In this document: positions 1 to 12,299 of the stretch, piece by piece | How the letters are laid out: the number at the start of each line of letters is the position of its first letter | How positions within the stretch are numbered: the stretch's first letter is position 1 | Assembly (NCBI RefSeq): GCF_005239225.2 | Contig: NC_133301.1 | Coordinates: 1,927,001-1,991,000, forward strand | Source: Populus alba | Lineage: Eukaryota > Streptophyta > Magnoliopsida > Malpighiales > Salicaceae | DNA: 64,000 bases | Direction: 5' to 3' | Notes under the pieces: generated by a model | Seen by the model: only the letters and a program-made list of their open reading frames with translations | Databases searched by the model: none | What the model was told of the DNA's origin: nothing | Translations under genes and position numbers: made by a program

Positions 1-2420
1 AAAAAAAAAAAAAAAAAGGTTATATGATGCAAAGTGGTAAAATTGGGTGGTAGGGACGAGTGTTTGTCACCTCCAGTTTTGGAACTGGCGGCATGGGCAA
101 GTGAATGGTTTTCTTTTTTAAAACCAAAAAGAGGGAATTGAAAATTAACCCGCGTGGTTATAAACAGCGATAGACAAAATAAAAAAAGTTTGAGGAGAGA
201 GCTTTTGACTTCCAGCACTGACTATTCTCCGAGGACAGAAATTTGAAGCCTGGTTTCGTGCCACGTGCACTTCAAAATTATATATATTCTACCCATGAGT
301 CGGCAGCTCACGAGGTGGAAATGTATTTGCTTATGATTGAAGAAAACTATTTTTATACACTCATTTATTGGAAAGATATTCATTAGTCTTTCTTTTAATT
401 ATTAAAATTGATCTATTTCATATATGAAAAATATTAAAATATTACGATTGGAAATAATATCATTAAATAACAAAAAAATATGGAAATTTAGCTTTAAACA
501 TCAAAAGTCATAGGGGCAGATTTCATGCCCCCAGCTCTTGTGTCTCAACCTCCTGTGCTCTACTATAGCACCCTCTTTAATTTAGGTACGTTTTTGTACA
601 CTGTTTTAGAATAGCTGATATAATTTTGATAATTTTATTTTTCATTACAAAAATTATTTCCTTGATTTTTATTTATTTATTTATTATTTTACAATGTAAT
701 ATGTGATGCATCGATCTGGCCATTATAATGGCACCGTAAAAGTCCTCCTCATCATCTAATTCTCCTAAACTTTTTTTACAGGATGAAATGTGTTTGGGAT
801 AGCATTTTAGCTAAAATTCCTTAGAATTTTAATATTTTTTATTTAAAATTATTTTTTTATTTTTAAATTATTTTAATGTAATGATTTTAAAAATAAATTT
901 AATCAGTTTCAACCCAGAAGATAGAATGGGAATACGAGGGCATGCACAATTAATCAGTTTCGAGGGATACGAGGCAGTGAGCAAAATCACCATCAATTTT
1001 ACCTTTACAGTGAGTTCTTTTAAATGACAAAATCACACCAACAAACGAGGTTTGAGAGAGTTGCCTTAATTAATGTCGTCACCTTAATCAAGTCCTTTTA
1101 TGGTATCCCAGGTTAAATACTGTATTGACTATGAATGATTATTTTTGGTGTGGTTTTGTTTTTATTTATATAAACAATTAAATTAAAATTTTGGTAAAAT
1201 GTTTAAAATAAAATTGAAATCGGTTCCAATCAACCGGTTTCAATTCAATTATTTTATAATTAAAATCAAAACCCAATAGACCAGTTTTGATTCAGTTTTG
1301 TTCAGCTTGGTTATTTTATATTAAAAATTAAAAACTATATTTTTTTTTTTGGACTTTTTGACGAGCTTGATTTTGATTTGGTTTTTTTTATTCGGTTTAG
1401 TTTAACTAAACTGATTCGGTTTGGTTGAAGTTTTTTAATTTCAGACTTATAAAACCAAAACCAAACCAAATATTTTTTAAAATATTATAATTAATTTAAT
1501 TTTTTCAGTTATATTTACTTGATTTTTCTCGATTAAATTTCTTTGTCAGCTCTTTTACTCGTCTCTAGTATTGACATCAAGAGGTGAGCCTAGTGCCGAT
1601 GTATTTTTTTCCCCTCCATTTTTGGAGCTCAAAAGAGTAGGATAAATGGATAGTTTATTGTCTTAAATGCGCTACATTAATTGGAGAGTTGCACACTTGA
1701 AAATATTTAAAAGATAACTTATTTTAGATCAATATACAAATTAGCTCAGAAATATTTACTGCTAACGAATAAAAATAAAAATTGAATATGGTTTTTATCA
1801 CTCCGGCCTCAATTCTCATGATCCTAGTAACAACTCATAACACCTTCTTGGACTTGTCTATAGTGATAACTATCTATATTTCACATTCAAAGAGAAATTC
1901 GAGAAAGAAATTTATTGAAATGAATAAATCTGAATACCAATGAGAATGATCCATTAACATAATCAAGAATGATTTAGTTTTGACATACCATGATCCAAAA
2001 AATTCTATAGTTCACTTTTGCTAATTAATTAGGAGAAACAAGTGTTAGAATACAATGAATAGAGATAGTTTTTGCGATAATAATTTTAAAAAATATTACA
2101 AAATTTATGAGGAGTATATTTTAAAAAGGTATATATTTAGTTAAAATTATCACAGGATGAATCCTTACATGCAAAATAAATAATAATAATAAAATAAGTT
2201 ATTTTAGATTTCATGAAATAAAAATTTGAAACGCAAAAGGTAAAAACTATTTGATTAAATTAAACAGTTTTTTCTCAATAATTAAAAAAAAAAAAGAAAA
2301 AAAGACCACATCGATACCAAATGGACGAGGAAGCATGCAAGTCCATGGATCACCTCAAAAAACTTTGAAGAAAAGACAACCAAACATCTCCTAAGAAATT
2401 ACTCGAGCCTATCTCCTCTT
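1..2420. other. AT-rich intergenic spacer
   Basis: No open frame or splice pattern here supports a gene. The stretch opens with a 17-base A run. It has a CACGTG G-box near 262-267 with no gene attached. Long A/T runs are interrupted by a GGTTTGG/CGGTTT-rich segment (about 1180-1500, listed separately). Confidence 0.6.
1180..1500. repeat. GGTTTGG/CGGTTT-rich dispersed repeat
   Basis: This segment is rich in recurring CGGTTT, GGTTTGG and, on the opposite strand, CCAAACC-type words embedded in AT-rich DNA. Such GGTTCGG/GGTTTGG-rich stretches recur in poplar intergenic DNA as far as I recall. No terminal repeats or coding capacity are visible, so the class of element is unknown. Confidence 0.35.
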
Positions 2421-4859
2421 TTAGATGGAGTGTGCCTTTGCTTATTTGCCGTTTGTCCGACGGCAGAACCATCGGTCCCCTACTCAAAAAGAAAAAAATA
2501 AATTGCTAACAAAAGAGAGCCAAGCTACTAGGCAGGGGACCATAGGGCACGTCGGCCCTAATGGACAGTCTCTTCTCTCTCTATCTCTGCTGGACCCAAC
2601 CTCTTATAAAACTGGGCCCCATGCACAAAGCCCACGAATTTTTCTTTGGTTGTGGACCCCATGTGTGTTTAAGGTGTGGGATCATAAGCAGCTTGCATTG
2701 ATTACGTTTGATTACGTTGCTTTATTTTTTATTTTTTAAAATTCATTTTTAATATTAACATATAAAAAAATAAAATTTTGCAAAATTACTTTTAAAATAT
2801 AAAAATAAACAGGTTCTCTGAACCTGTATGTGAGTGCGGCTCCCTCAAACATATAGGTTAAAATTCAATTTTTTATTTTTATTTAAATTGTTTAATATTT
2901 TTAAATTATTACAATACATGATATTAAAAAAATAAAAAAAATAAAATTTTAATATATTTATAAATAAAAAATATTTTAAAACCTAAACATTAACACGCTC
3001 ACAAACACCCACCGAGCCGGCGGCTGTCAGGGAAGTCAAAAAAATTATCAGTTGTCCCCACCCTCCTGGCCGTTCCACATGGACGTTATTCATTCGGTAC
3101 GTCCATGGCGCGTGCTCTTGGCTAGGGTCGACTTGTGGTTCAAGCTACGATAGGATGACGCGTGTCTTAGGAGTTCCTTTTCCCGCGAGTGGTGCTGACA
3201 GGAGCGAAGGTAATCAAAGGTCCAGTTTATTTATTTTTATTATTTAAATCTGAGCCTCTACCCTTGCGTTAACTTGGAGTGTGATTATTATTTTTTTATC
3301 CAGAAAGTAATTTTAAAATAATTTTAATTTTTTAATATAATTTCATATTTTTCCAGTGCTGGTTTTAAAAATAAAAAAAATATTATTTTAATATATTTTT
3401 AAGTATAAAGCATTTAAAAAAATAACTATTATCACAATTTCAAACAATACCATAAAATTTAAATTAAAGTAAAATTATTTTAATTTTGTTTATTTAATTT
3501 TTCAAAATGCAACTTATAACAAAATTTAGTAGGATAAAAACTCTAACAATCAAAAAATAAATTTACATGCAATTTATGTTAGATTTTATATCAAATATGC
3601 CATTGAGTTTTAGATAAACATATACTATCTGGTATCTGGTAGGGTGTGTTGAGCTTCTCGAAATAAAAAATAAATAAAATTGGATAGATTATTTAGTATA
3701 AACATTCTTTTTAAATAAGATCGAAAAGAAAAATTATATATTTTGTTAAATACGGATAGGTTTACATTGAATTTGAATTATGTTAAATAATATTTATCGT
3801 AATCGAACAAGAAATAATTTTGATATTGTGGGTTGTGTCTATCACATATGCCTCAGCTGAACTTACTTAATCAATCCAAACTCTTATTAAACTTGATTTA
3901 ATTTAATAAATATTAAATAACTTTATTAATTTAAAATTGATTTTTGTCATTTTTTAAAAGCATTTTAAATATTAATCCAAGTTAAATTTAAAATTTAACA
4001 ATTTATAATTGGATTAACTTAAATTAGATGAAACCAAGTATCTTTCGAGGAATTCTTTTAATTTTTTTTATCTAAAATAATATATTTTATTTTTTATTTA
4101 TTATTTAACTCGAGTTGATATGATAATTTAGTAAAATATCATTTGTTTTTGTGGTGCAAAATTATTTTTGAAAATTTTTAGAAGTTTATTTTTTTTTAAT
4201 TAATTTATTTTTAAATTATTTTAATGTATTAATATAAAAATTATATTATTTTAATATATTTTTTTAAATTTCATCATCGAGATGCTCGGAGCAGGTGGGA
4301 TTGCGTGACATCTTTGTTCTTCAGTGTTAAGTGACTGGAATAGCCGGTAATCACAAAGGAAACCATCTAGATGGATTCTTGACCAAACCGGTAAGCGAGA
4401 TGGATGGAATGTTGTTTGCTGTCTCTGGTGTTGGATTTTATTAGGTGATAATTAGTTACGCAAATTTAAGTGACGTGGAAAGCACGCTCCAAGGTTAAAG
4501 GGATGACATTCAATTAGCTAAGCAAATCTCGGAGAAAGTTTAGGGCCTCGATCGGGTTTCGTACGGCAATCCTTCCCTGTTTATTTTTTAATTTTAAAAA
4601 AATTTAAATTTAAATTTATTTTATTTTTTATTTAAATTTAATATTTTTTTTAAATTATTTTTACATAGAAATAATTTTTAAAAAATAAAAAAAAATATTT
4701 TAATATATTTAAAAATTAAAAAATATTTTTAAAAATAATCATTACCATTACCATTACAATACTTTCAATCACTCTATTTATCTCGCTAGAAATATACTTG
4801 TATGCTTGAAGCTTACGTCTCCCTCGTTGGATGCCAAGGGAAGGGACAGCTACTTCACG

Positions 4860-4930
<71 letters not shown>

Positions 4931-5388
4931 TTAATTAATTAATTAATTAAAAGGAAAGACGTCTAATGGGTCAAAAGAAAAATTAAAAGTGGCACATATT
5001 ATTTAAATGATAACGCTATCAAATAATAATAATTATGAATTTATAAACTATCGATCCATACAAGTTGAATATAGAACTTTATATCTTCGTATTTTAGACC
5101 AAGTCTTGACCATTTGTACAATTTAGTAGGCTTGCTTCATATTGCTTTATTTTTTTAATACAAATGAGCATTTCCATTCATAAAAAAAAGAAAAAGAAAA
5201 GGGAGCTCACCCTACTACTAAGCATACAATTACCCTCCATTTGTTTTTCACTTCCCTTTTTTTTTATTTACACTCCAAAAAAATTAGTAGATCCAGTTAA
5301 TGGTCAATTTTAATATGATTTTTAAATATTATTATAAAATTTTTATTTAAATATTAATAATTTATTTTTTAACTATTGTGCATATGAT
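2421..5388. other. Intergenic spacer with three low-copy islands
   Basis: AT-rich spacer broken by three less AT-biased islands at about 2420-2700, 3000-3230 and 4270-4570. The first has a CT-rich run and a CTTATAAAAC TATA-like word near 2611-2620, so it resembles a promoter, but no gene follows it. An open frame of about 104 codons at 2425-2739 has no recognisable protein features and is not called. The remainder is degenerate A/T sequence resembling the dispersed AT-rich repeats listed elsewhere. Confidence 0.5.
4863..4950. repeat. (AT)n microsatellite followed by (ATTA)n
   Basis: About 63 bases of uninterrupted AT dinucleotide run directly into about six tetranucleotide ATTA units. Together they form a compound simple repeat. 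Length polymorphism between individuals is likely. Confidence 0.97.
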
Positions 5389-5685
5389 TCATTTATATCT
5401 TGCATGGATGTTATTGGAAATAAATATTATTTTTTACAAGTGTGTGTTTTTGAATTCAAGACTAAGAGTCCGTTTATCTACGCGTTAGCGTTTATGTTTT
5501 CTAAAAAATGCACTAATTATCTCATTTATATCTATTTTTCAGACACGATTAATCTCATTTATATCTTGCATGGATGTTATTGGAAATAAATATTATTTTT
5601 TACAAGTGTGTGTTTTTGAATTCAAGACTAAGAGTCCGTTTGTCTACGCGTTAGCGTTTATGTTTTCTAAAAAATGCACTAATTA
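5389..5685 (+). repeat. Tandem pair of 131-bp direct repeats
   Basis: Positions 5389-5519 and 5555-5685 are two 131-base copies. I see a single difference (A at about 5476, G at about 5642). They are separated by 35 bases, giving a 166-base period. A third, partial copy with an expanded GT run lies at about 8342-8446. The near identity implies recent duplication. Confidence 0.9.
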
Positions 5686-6735
5686 ACCGTTTGGTTGCGA
5701 ATTGTCAAAAGATAAAAAATGCGGGTCCCAGTATTTATTTGCAGCAGAAACTTGATTTTCAGAAAGCAGTGAATTCATGCTTTTCGTTTCTATTCATGTG
5801 ATTGGTATATTGTGCACTATAATTGCATTGTTCAGCAGTGCAATTACATCAACTTTTTTTTTTTATCTGTTATTTTTTAACAGCTAACTATAATTGCACT
5901 ATGTGAACAGTGCAATTATATGAATTTTTTTTTTTATTGTTAATTTTTTTAATAGTTTTTTTTTTTATAAAAAAACTAGTTTAAATTGAATTACATTTTT
6001 TCGTACTATGATGGGAACAATATTTTTTTTCTTGAAAAACTAGTATAGAGTGAATTAAATTTACTTGCATTGTAATATTAATTTTATACCTGATAATATT
6101 TTATCTAGTTTTATTACACGCTCAAAAAATTATGAAAACTGTAATTTTTATCGGATGAATTTTATACGTAATAGAATTATATTATTTATTTCATGATGTA
6201 ATAGAAGTAATTAATTCTACAATATTTAAATTTAAAACCATCAATATTAATATAAATATTTTTAAATTATTTTATAACCTCAATTTCAAAAACATTCTTA
6301 ACCAAACATATTAAACATTCAAAAACATTCGAAAATAATAATGCTAATAATGACAATAATAATTTGTTTATGAAAATTCAACTGAGATAGGTGTTTTATT
6401 ATCAAAGTTTTTTAAATGTGTTTTAAGTATGATTTTATCATGTATATAATTGTATCTATTTTATATATATAGAGGTATAGAAGTTTTTTGACATTATTAT
6501 TAATCTTGAAAATAAAATTGTTTTGAATTTTTTTTTCTAAAAGCATTTTTTTATATTAGTGTATTTATTGTTTATCTTAACCAACACAATGTTTTCACTA
6601 AAATTATCGTTTATATTTTAAAAAAATATCAAAATAATATATATCGTTTTTTACATTTTAATTTAAACTCACACCCCTAACAAAGTATATGGCAAGCCCA
6701 AAAAAAAAAAAACAATCTATTCCTGTTTTCAACAA
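5686..6735. repeat. AT-rich element with internal duplicated hairpin-like units
   Basis: Two related units, at about 5817-5883 and 5887-5955, each carry an ATAATTGCA word followed by GTGCAATTAT/C and a poly-T run. Each unit can therefore pair with itself. The remainder is AT-rich with no coding capacity. The start (CACTAATTAACCGTTTGG) resembles the edge of a dispersed poplar repeat, but I cannot fix its termini. Confidence 0.4.
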
Positions 6736-6738
6736 CTA

Positions 6739-6977
6739 AAGCTTACAAATTTGAAAGCAAACTGAACCTTGGACGACTCGAGCAGGCATAAACCTATGCA
6801 GTCTGCAACAAATCATTTGACCAATCCATTCGATCACTGCATCAGATGTAGAGCAAACCAGCTCCACTTTGCCAATAAGTAGCCTGAACAGCCTATCATG
6901 AACAGCCAAACAAGCAACAATACCGTGTTCCTCCTGGCTACGCGGCCAACAGCTTATGATTGTGCTAACTATTCTAG
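6739..6977 (-). pseudogene. Possible gene fragment (open frame, unrecognised)
   Basis: An island with normal plant-coding base composition sits in very AT-rich DNA. On the minus strand one frame stays open for about 80 codons, ending in TAG near 6739. It reads as plausible protein, including SCWPRSQEEHGIVACLAVHD and later GKVELVCSTSDAVIEW. There is no in-frame ATG near its beginning and I cannot find flanking exons. I do not recognise the family. A relic exon or captured gene fragment is the simplest reading. Confidence 0.35.
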
Positions 6978-7129
6978 TTAAAAATATATATATTTTTTTA
7001 AAAATAATATTTTTAATTCTTAAAAATTATTTTTAAGATCAGCATATCAAAACAATATTAAAACATAAAAATATAATTTTTAGCAAAAAAAATTAAAATT
7101 TGAGGGAATTCAGTTTCAGCCATGTTCCC

Positions 7130-7290
7130 AAACGCGTGTTGTTAAGTCATGCTTTTAAAAATTTTAATATTTTTTAGTTTTAACATTATTAATTTTTATA
7201 TTTTTAAATTGTTTTAATATGTTGATATTAAAAGATAAATTTTAAAAACTAAAAAAATATTTATTTTAATATATATTTTTTAAAAAATTT
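7130..7290 (-). repeat. AT-rich dispersed element, reverse copy
   Basis: Shows the recurring layout of a TTTTTAGTTTTAA block, then TTTTTAAATTGTTTTAATATG, TTGATATTAAAA and a poly-A/T tail. The same order appears on the opposite strand at other sites in the window. Confidence 0.45.
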
Positions 7291-7635
7291 CTACCGCTTT
7301 CTCATTTAATTAATTAATGTTGAAAGAACCCCCCAGATATTTAATTGATGCCAGCTAGCTTTGGGATTCATGCACGTGATTAATTTATAAACACTCCTAC
7401 CTGAAAATTCACCGTTCATATTGCTCTAATTGAAGTGTAAGTGTTGTATGAAATATAATAATTCAATTTTCATCTTTTAAGGCATGTTTGAAAATTGTTC
7501 AATCCGTTGAGCTGGTTCAACTGGGGCAAGCAACAATGTTCTTGACTTCGAATTGCCCGGCACAACTTTATATGGCGTAATTAATTGTTATGTAACCTTG
7601 TTTATATCGTTAAATTATATGATTAATTATATGTT

Positions 7636-7835
7636 TGGTCATGTATATTTGGCAGTGTGGTTATATTTATTTTTTAAATAATTTTTTGTATTAAAATATA
7701 TATTAATGATATTTTTTTTATTTTTTAAAAATTATTTTTGATATCAGCACATTAAAATTATTTAAAAACACTAAAAACATATTAATTTTTTAAAAAATAC
7801 TTTTGAAACTAAAAAATAAACAAGTCTAATTCTTA
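7636..7835 (+). repeat. AT-rich dispersed element (GTGTGGTTATA head)
   Basis: Begins with a TTTGGCAGTGTGGTTATA head. A TTATTTTTTAAAAATTATTT block and a TTTTTGATATCAGCACATTA block follow. The same blocks in the same order occur at about 9795, 11525 and, more degenerate, elsewhere. It has no coding capacity. This looks like a high-copy non-autonomous family known to me from poplar intergenic DNA. Confidence 0.55.
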
Positions 7836-7949
7836 TCCAGAACGTTAAAATGCTAATTAATAGCCTAAATTAACAAGAAACCTTTCTAAAATTATATTAC
7901 CAAACGAAGAATAAGATTAATTTCATCGAGACTCTTTACAAAAACACAA

Positions 7950-8340
7950 GCTTTGGTTTATGGAAGCCCCCTGGATGACTGGGATTCATTGGCGAATAAT
8001 TTGGGAAAATCTCTGGATAAAATTAAGTATCGTTTTATTTCTATAAAGACAAATGTTGATTTTAGCATTTATGAAAGATATTATAAGAAATTACAACTCC
8101 TGGATTTGGAGGTTAGTACATCCTCTTCTGGAACAGGTTCTGACCTTCGTATTTCCCAGATTATTATTGCATGTCATAAATGCGAGCAAACGCATCGATC
8201 CTCTAGTTGCTGAAATATTGGAAATTAATGTGTCTTTGCCGGAGGACAGGAGTCTAGGTCTGTCTTCTCACTCTCGAGGCTTCTTCATGTGCATGCATGC
8301 ATGCAGGTCTCAGGAACCATTCAAATCGCTGGCTTGATTA
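7950..8340 (+). pseudogene. Possible gene fragment, frame unclear
   Basis: This low-copy island has two overlapping open frames (about 7953-8213 and 8053-8337). Coding character appears to move between frames near 8100-8200, for example INASKRIDPLVAEILEIN in the second. No domain is recognised and no clean splice pair resolves it. A GCATGCATGCATGCAG run at about 8289-8306 could act as an acceptor, but nothing convincing follows. It may be a decayed exon or captured gene fragment. Confidence 0.3.
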
Positions 8341-8341
8341 T

Positions 8342-8446
8342 TATTTTTCAGACACGATTAATCTCATTTATATCTTGCATGGATGTTATTGGAAATAAAT
8401 ATTATTTTTTACAAGTGTGTGTGTGTGTGTGTTTGAATTCAAGACT
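8342..8446 (+). repeat. Third copy of the 5.4-5.7 kb direct repeat
   Basis: Matches about 5531-5630, including upstream bases CAGACACGATTAATC that precede only the second tandem copy there. The GTGTGTGT run has expanded relative to that copy. The match ends after GAATTCAAGACTAA. Confidence 0.85.
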
Positions 8447-8933
8447 AACACTTTAATGCTTCTGGTGTGTAATAAAAAATGGCAACTCAAACTGGTTTTC
8501 GGGGGGTTTTTATATTACTTGAGCTGTTTTTACAAGTATATATAGATCTTTTTATTAATTTATATGTTTTTTTTTTCTATTTTGGTTTATTATTTTTTTA
8601 TTATTAATTATTTATGGATATTTTGAAAGTAGTAGAACATATATAAATAGCTATATAAACAACATACATTAATATCTAAAACTACTTTATTAGTAATAAT
8701 AAATGGAACAAAAATAAAATTTGTAATACAATTTAAAACTCAGCTAAACTTTCATTAATGCAAATAAGTTAAAATACAATAAAAAAAAAATACAATTATA
8801 GTTCTTGTGATGAAAACAAGCCAAGATACCATGGATAAACATAAGATTTATATTATCACATCAGAAGAATTCGTTGCAAATTCTTTAGATAATTTATTGT
8901 TTTTTAAACAACAAATTTTCCATTGTTGATATT

Positions 8934-8936
<3 letters not shown>

Positions 8937-8967
<31 letters not shown>
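8937..8967. repeat. (AT)n microsatellite
   Basis: About 15 uninterrupted AT units in an AT-rich spacer. Confidence 0.95.
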
Positions 8968-8971
<4 letters not shown>

Positions 8972-9794
8972 ATTTGTTACTAATCCATTCTCGTGACCTT
9001 TTTTTTAAGAATTCAACCCATACTAGATTTCACAATAAATTCATAAAAATACCTAAATTGAGTTTAATAACATTGACATGTAGAACATCATTTATAGTTG
9101 TATTAATTTTAGAAAAACACAAATGTCTAGCAAAATATCTGACATCTTAGTGAATTGTAGCTAAACCATTATGAGTTAAGATATGGAGTTCTTGAACTCT
9201 CTTCCATTAAAAAAAAAGAATAAATTTTTTAAGGAATTAAAATTCAAATTAATACCCCAGAGTTAATTAGGTCGATATATATATATAAAAGAAAACCTAA
9301 AGATGCATAGCAAGAATTTCGTTTAACGAAAAAGTCACGAGTGAAACAGTGAAATAAATAAGCAAAAGCTTGAACAAAGTTATTTTGGGTGTCATGTATG
9401 ATTTTTCATGAATAGTTGGTGCCTTTTTTTCCTCATGCTTTGTGCCTGGTCTCACTTGGTCATGAGTTGATCATTAAATCAATCTAATCACATTAAATTA
9501 ATTATTATTTAGTGTAATTTGAAACCCAGGTACTTGAGTCATCGGATGGATGCAAATTAGTAAATTAACTTACGAAACTAGATGCAATTTAATAACATTA
9601 ATTAAAGTATATTTAGTATTGTGGTTTATGATATTTTTAAAAAAATATATTAAAATATTTTTTTTATTCTCAGTGTAAACGTACCAAAACCATAAAAAAA
9701 CATTAAAAATAATTATTTTAATATTTTTAAAAATCAAATAAACTTTTTTAAATAAATTTCAGATAAGAACTTTTTAAACGTTCTATTAATCTTT

Positions 9795-9990
9795 AAGCTT
9801 GTTTGGTAGTATGGTTGTGGTTGCTTTTTAAATAACTTTTTGTGTCAAAAATATATATCAATGTTGTTTTTTTATTTTTTAAAAAATTATTTTTTACATC
9901 AATACTTCAAAAATAATTTAAAAATACTAAAAATATATTAATTTAAAATTAATAAAAAAATAAAATAAAATTAAAATTTTTTAAAGGACA
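9795..9990 (+). repeat. AT-rich dispersed element (best-preserved head)
   Basis: Starts with GTTTGGTAGTATGGTTGTGG, then GCTTTTTAAATAACTTTTTG and TTTTTTATTTTTTAAAAAAT. The block order is as in the copies near 7636 and 11525. It is the clearest copy of the family in the window and has no coding capacity. Confidence 0.6.
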
Positions 9991-10484
9991 GAAATAAACT
10001 AACTCAATAATATCTTGAAATAGGACACAAGAAGTCAATAACGTCCCATGCATATCTGTGGCAACCACAGCTTTGAGATGGCTTTTGTCGATCCATCCAA
10101 AGACACAATGAGACGGCAAAGAGGAGAGGGTGGGGAGCATGGCACATCATTAGGGTATGGAATAAATCACTGTATTTAATTTTTTAAATAAATAAATAAA
10201 TAAAAATATATATAAAAAACAAGGCCTTTTTGGTGTTGCAAACAGTACTTGGGGCAAATACACGTATGTTTCCACAGTTTAAGATTAGATGGATGGATGG
10301 ATGGATTAGATGCATCCCTTGTACGGCAAGCATACGTCATCATACCTACCTACGCCCACTGTTTCATTACACACCGTGCTCACGCGCTTCTAACTGTAAT
10401 CTCTCCAAACCTAACCCGGCAGTTTTCTTTGCCCTCTTTGGCAATCGTTTACTGTTGCATCTTTGGAAAGGAGATACATATTTT

Positions 10485-10660
10485 GTTTTAAAGTGTTTTT
10501 TCTAAAACAAAATATTAAAAGATATTTTTTTTTATTTTTTAAAATTTATTTTTAATATTAATATATTAAAAAAATATTAAAACAACAAAAATAATTAATT
10601 TAAAGTATTTTTTAAAAAAAAATGAAGTGGTGATCCAACCAACATGCTTTAACCATTTCT
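10485..10660 (+). repeat. AT-rich dispersed element, degenerate copy
   Basis: Contains the AAAGTGTTTTTTCT head, a TTTTTTTTATTTTTTAAAAT block, a TTAATATTAATATATT block and a poly-A end before GTGGTGATCCAACC. A second, shorter partial unit follows at about 10735-10800. Confidence 0.45.
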
Positions 10661-11524
10661 AACAATAAAAAAACATGATTATTAAACATGCCTTAACATT
10701 AAAATAATTAAGATGAAGTTATCAAACATTATTAATAAAAATAAAATAATTAATTTAAAGTGATTTTTTTTTATAAATAAAATGGCGATCTAACCACAAC
10801 GCCAAACATATCTTAACCATTAATAACAATAAAAAACATCATAATTAAACCTGACTCAAATTAGATTAAATGTGTTTTAAGTGAGTATTTGGTTTCGTTA
10901 TAGTTTTTATTTTTCAGAATATTTTTCAAATTTTTTTATATAAATAGAAGTTTTTTAATGATTATATTAAAAATAAATAAATAAAATAAAATTTAAATTT
11001 TCTCATATTTCAAATAAAAAACACTATTAAAAACACATCACAAACAACAATAACCCCACGCTAATAAATAGTAAAATTAGATATTGAAATATATTTTTGT
11101 CTAAATGAAAACCAAAGCTAGTTTTTAGTGTAAAAAACGATTTAAAGAATATCGTAGGAATGTTGGAAAAAGGGTAGATTCAAGAATTACCGTTTCTTTT
11201 TCTTTTTTCTTTGTCTTATCTTGAAAAAAGAAAACATAATTAGCATTGATAGGAATGAGATTACGTGCATCGAGGGAATGATTAGCATCCGAATTAGGGA
11301 AGGATCCGACCCATGTACACTAAGTAATCATAGCATTAGCAATTTAAACGATAATTAATTACACTAATCAATTTACAAGTAAAACCGTGTTGACATTTGA
11401 AAAATAAACATACTAGCTAAACATAAATACTATGGGAATAAATAAAAAATGACTTATACTTGTCAATTTACGTAGAAAAATAGTTTCTTTGACCAAATCA
11501 TATCTTTTAAAATAAAAAAATAAA

Positions 11525-11730
11525 AAAGTAGTTGTGGTTGTTTTTTAAAATATTTTTTATTTAAAAATATATTAAAATAATATATATTTTTTTATTTTTT
11601 AAAAATTATTTTTGATATCAATACATTAAAATATTTAAAAATATAAAAAATATTAATTTTAAATAAAAAATTTTAAAAATTTAAATTTTTTAAAAAATAA
11701 TTTTAAAATATATATAAAAAAACAATAGTG
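11525..11730 (+). repeat. AT-rich dispersed element
   Basis: The AGTTGTGGTTGTTTTTTAAA head, the TTTTTTATTTTTTAAAAATT block and the TTTTTGATATCAATACATTA block occur in the same order as at 7636 and 9795. Confidence 0.55.
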
Positions 11731-12299
11731 GCTTAATAGCATTGCTGGTCCTTTCTAGCCCATTCCACAAGGTATTTGATATTATCTATCATGCAATTGT
11801 AGCCACACTTGCGTTGAGAAAGGTCAAGACAAGAAATAATACAAAAACAAAAACCAGACCAATTTTGTTTGAATTGTATTAATTATTTACAGTAATAAAA
11901 TTATTGATCTCATGACCAATCAAAAACTATTTCCATATATAAAAATCCAATCTACACAAAATTTTACACAGCAAATCCACAAACAACCAGAGGAGAATTA
12001 TTTTTCTTTTGAAACCCAATGTGATATATTTCTTCATCTCATGGAAAAAAACATTAAAATGCCAAAAATTCTAGCCATGGCACTAGTAATATCAACCATC
12101 CTTGTTTTTAATTCTCTGAAACATTTGCCAGTGACAAATAGAAATAATAACGAATGCATCAATTTAGACGTGGGTAAATGTCTTTAAAATCGTAACTAGA
12201 TTGAAGAAATCGAAGGAAAAAAGGTTTAATATATAGAAAATTATAGCATAAATACCGTGAACATTGAAATAATAATAATAATAATAATAATCTCCAGAT

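Noticed and set aside
2425..2739. 104-codon open frame in a low-copy island
   Set aside because: No domain, no splice partners, composition shifts along its length and it runs into AT-rich repeat; likely chance.
10230..10505. Overlapping 80-91 codon frames near 10.3 kb
   Set aside because: Two plus-strand frames are open at once and neither reads like a protein; the segment includes a GGAT simple repeat.
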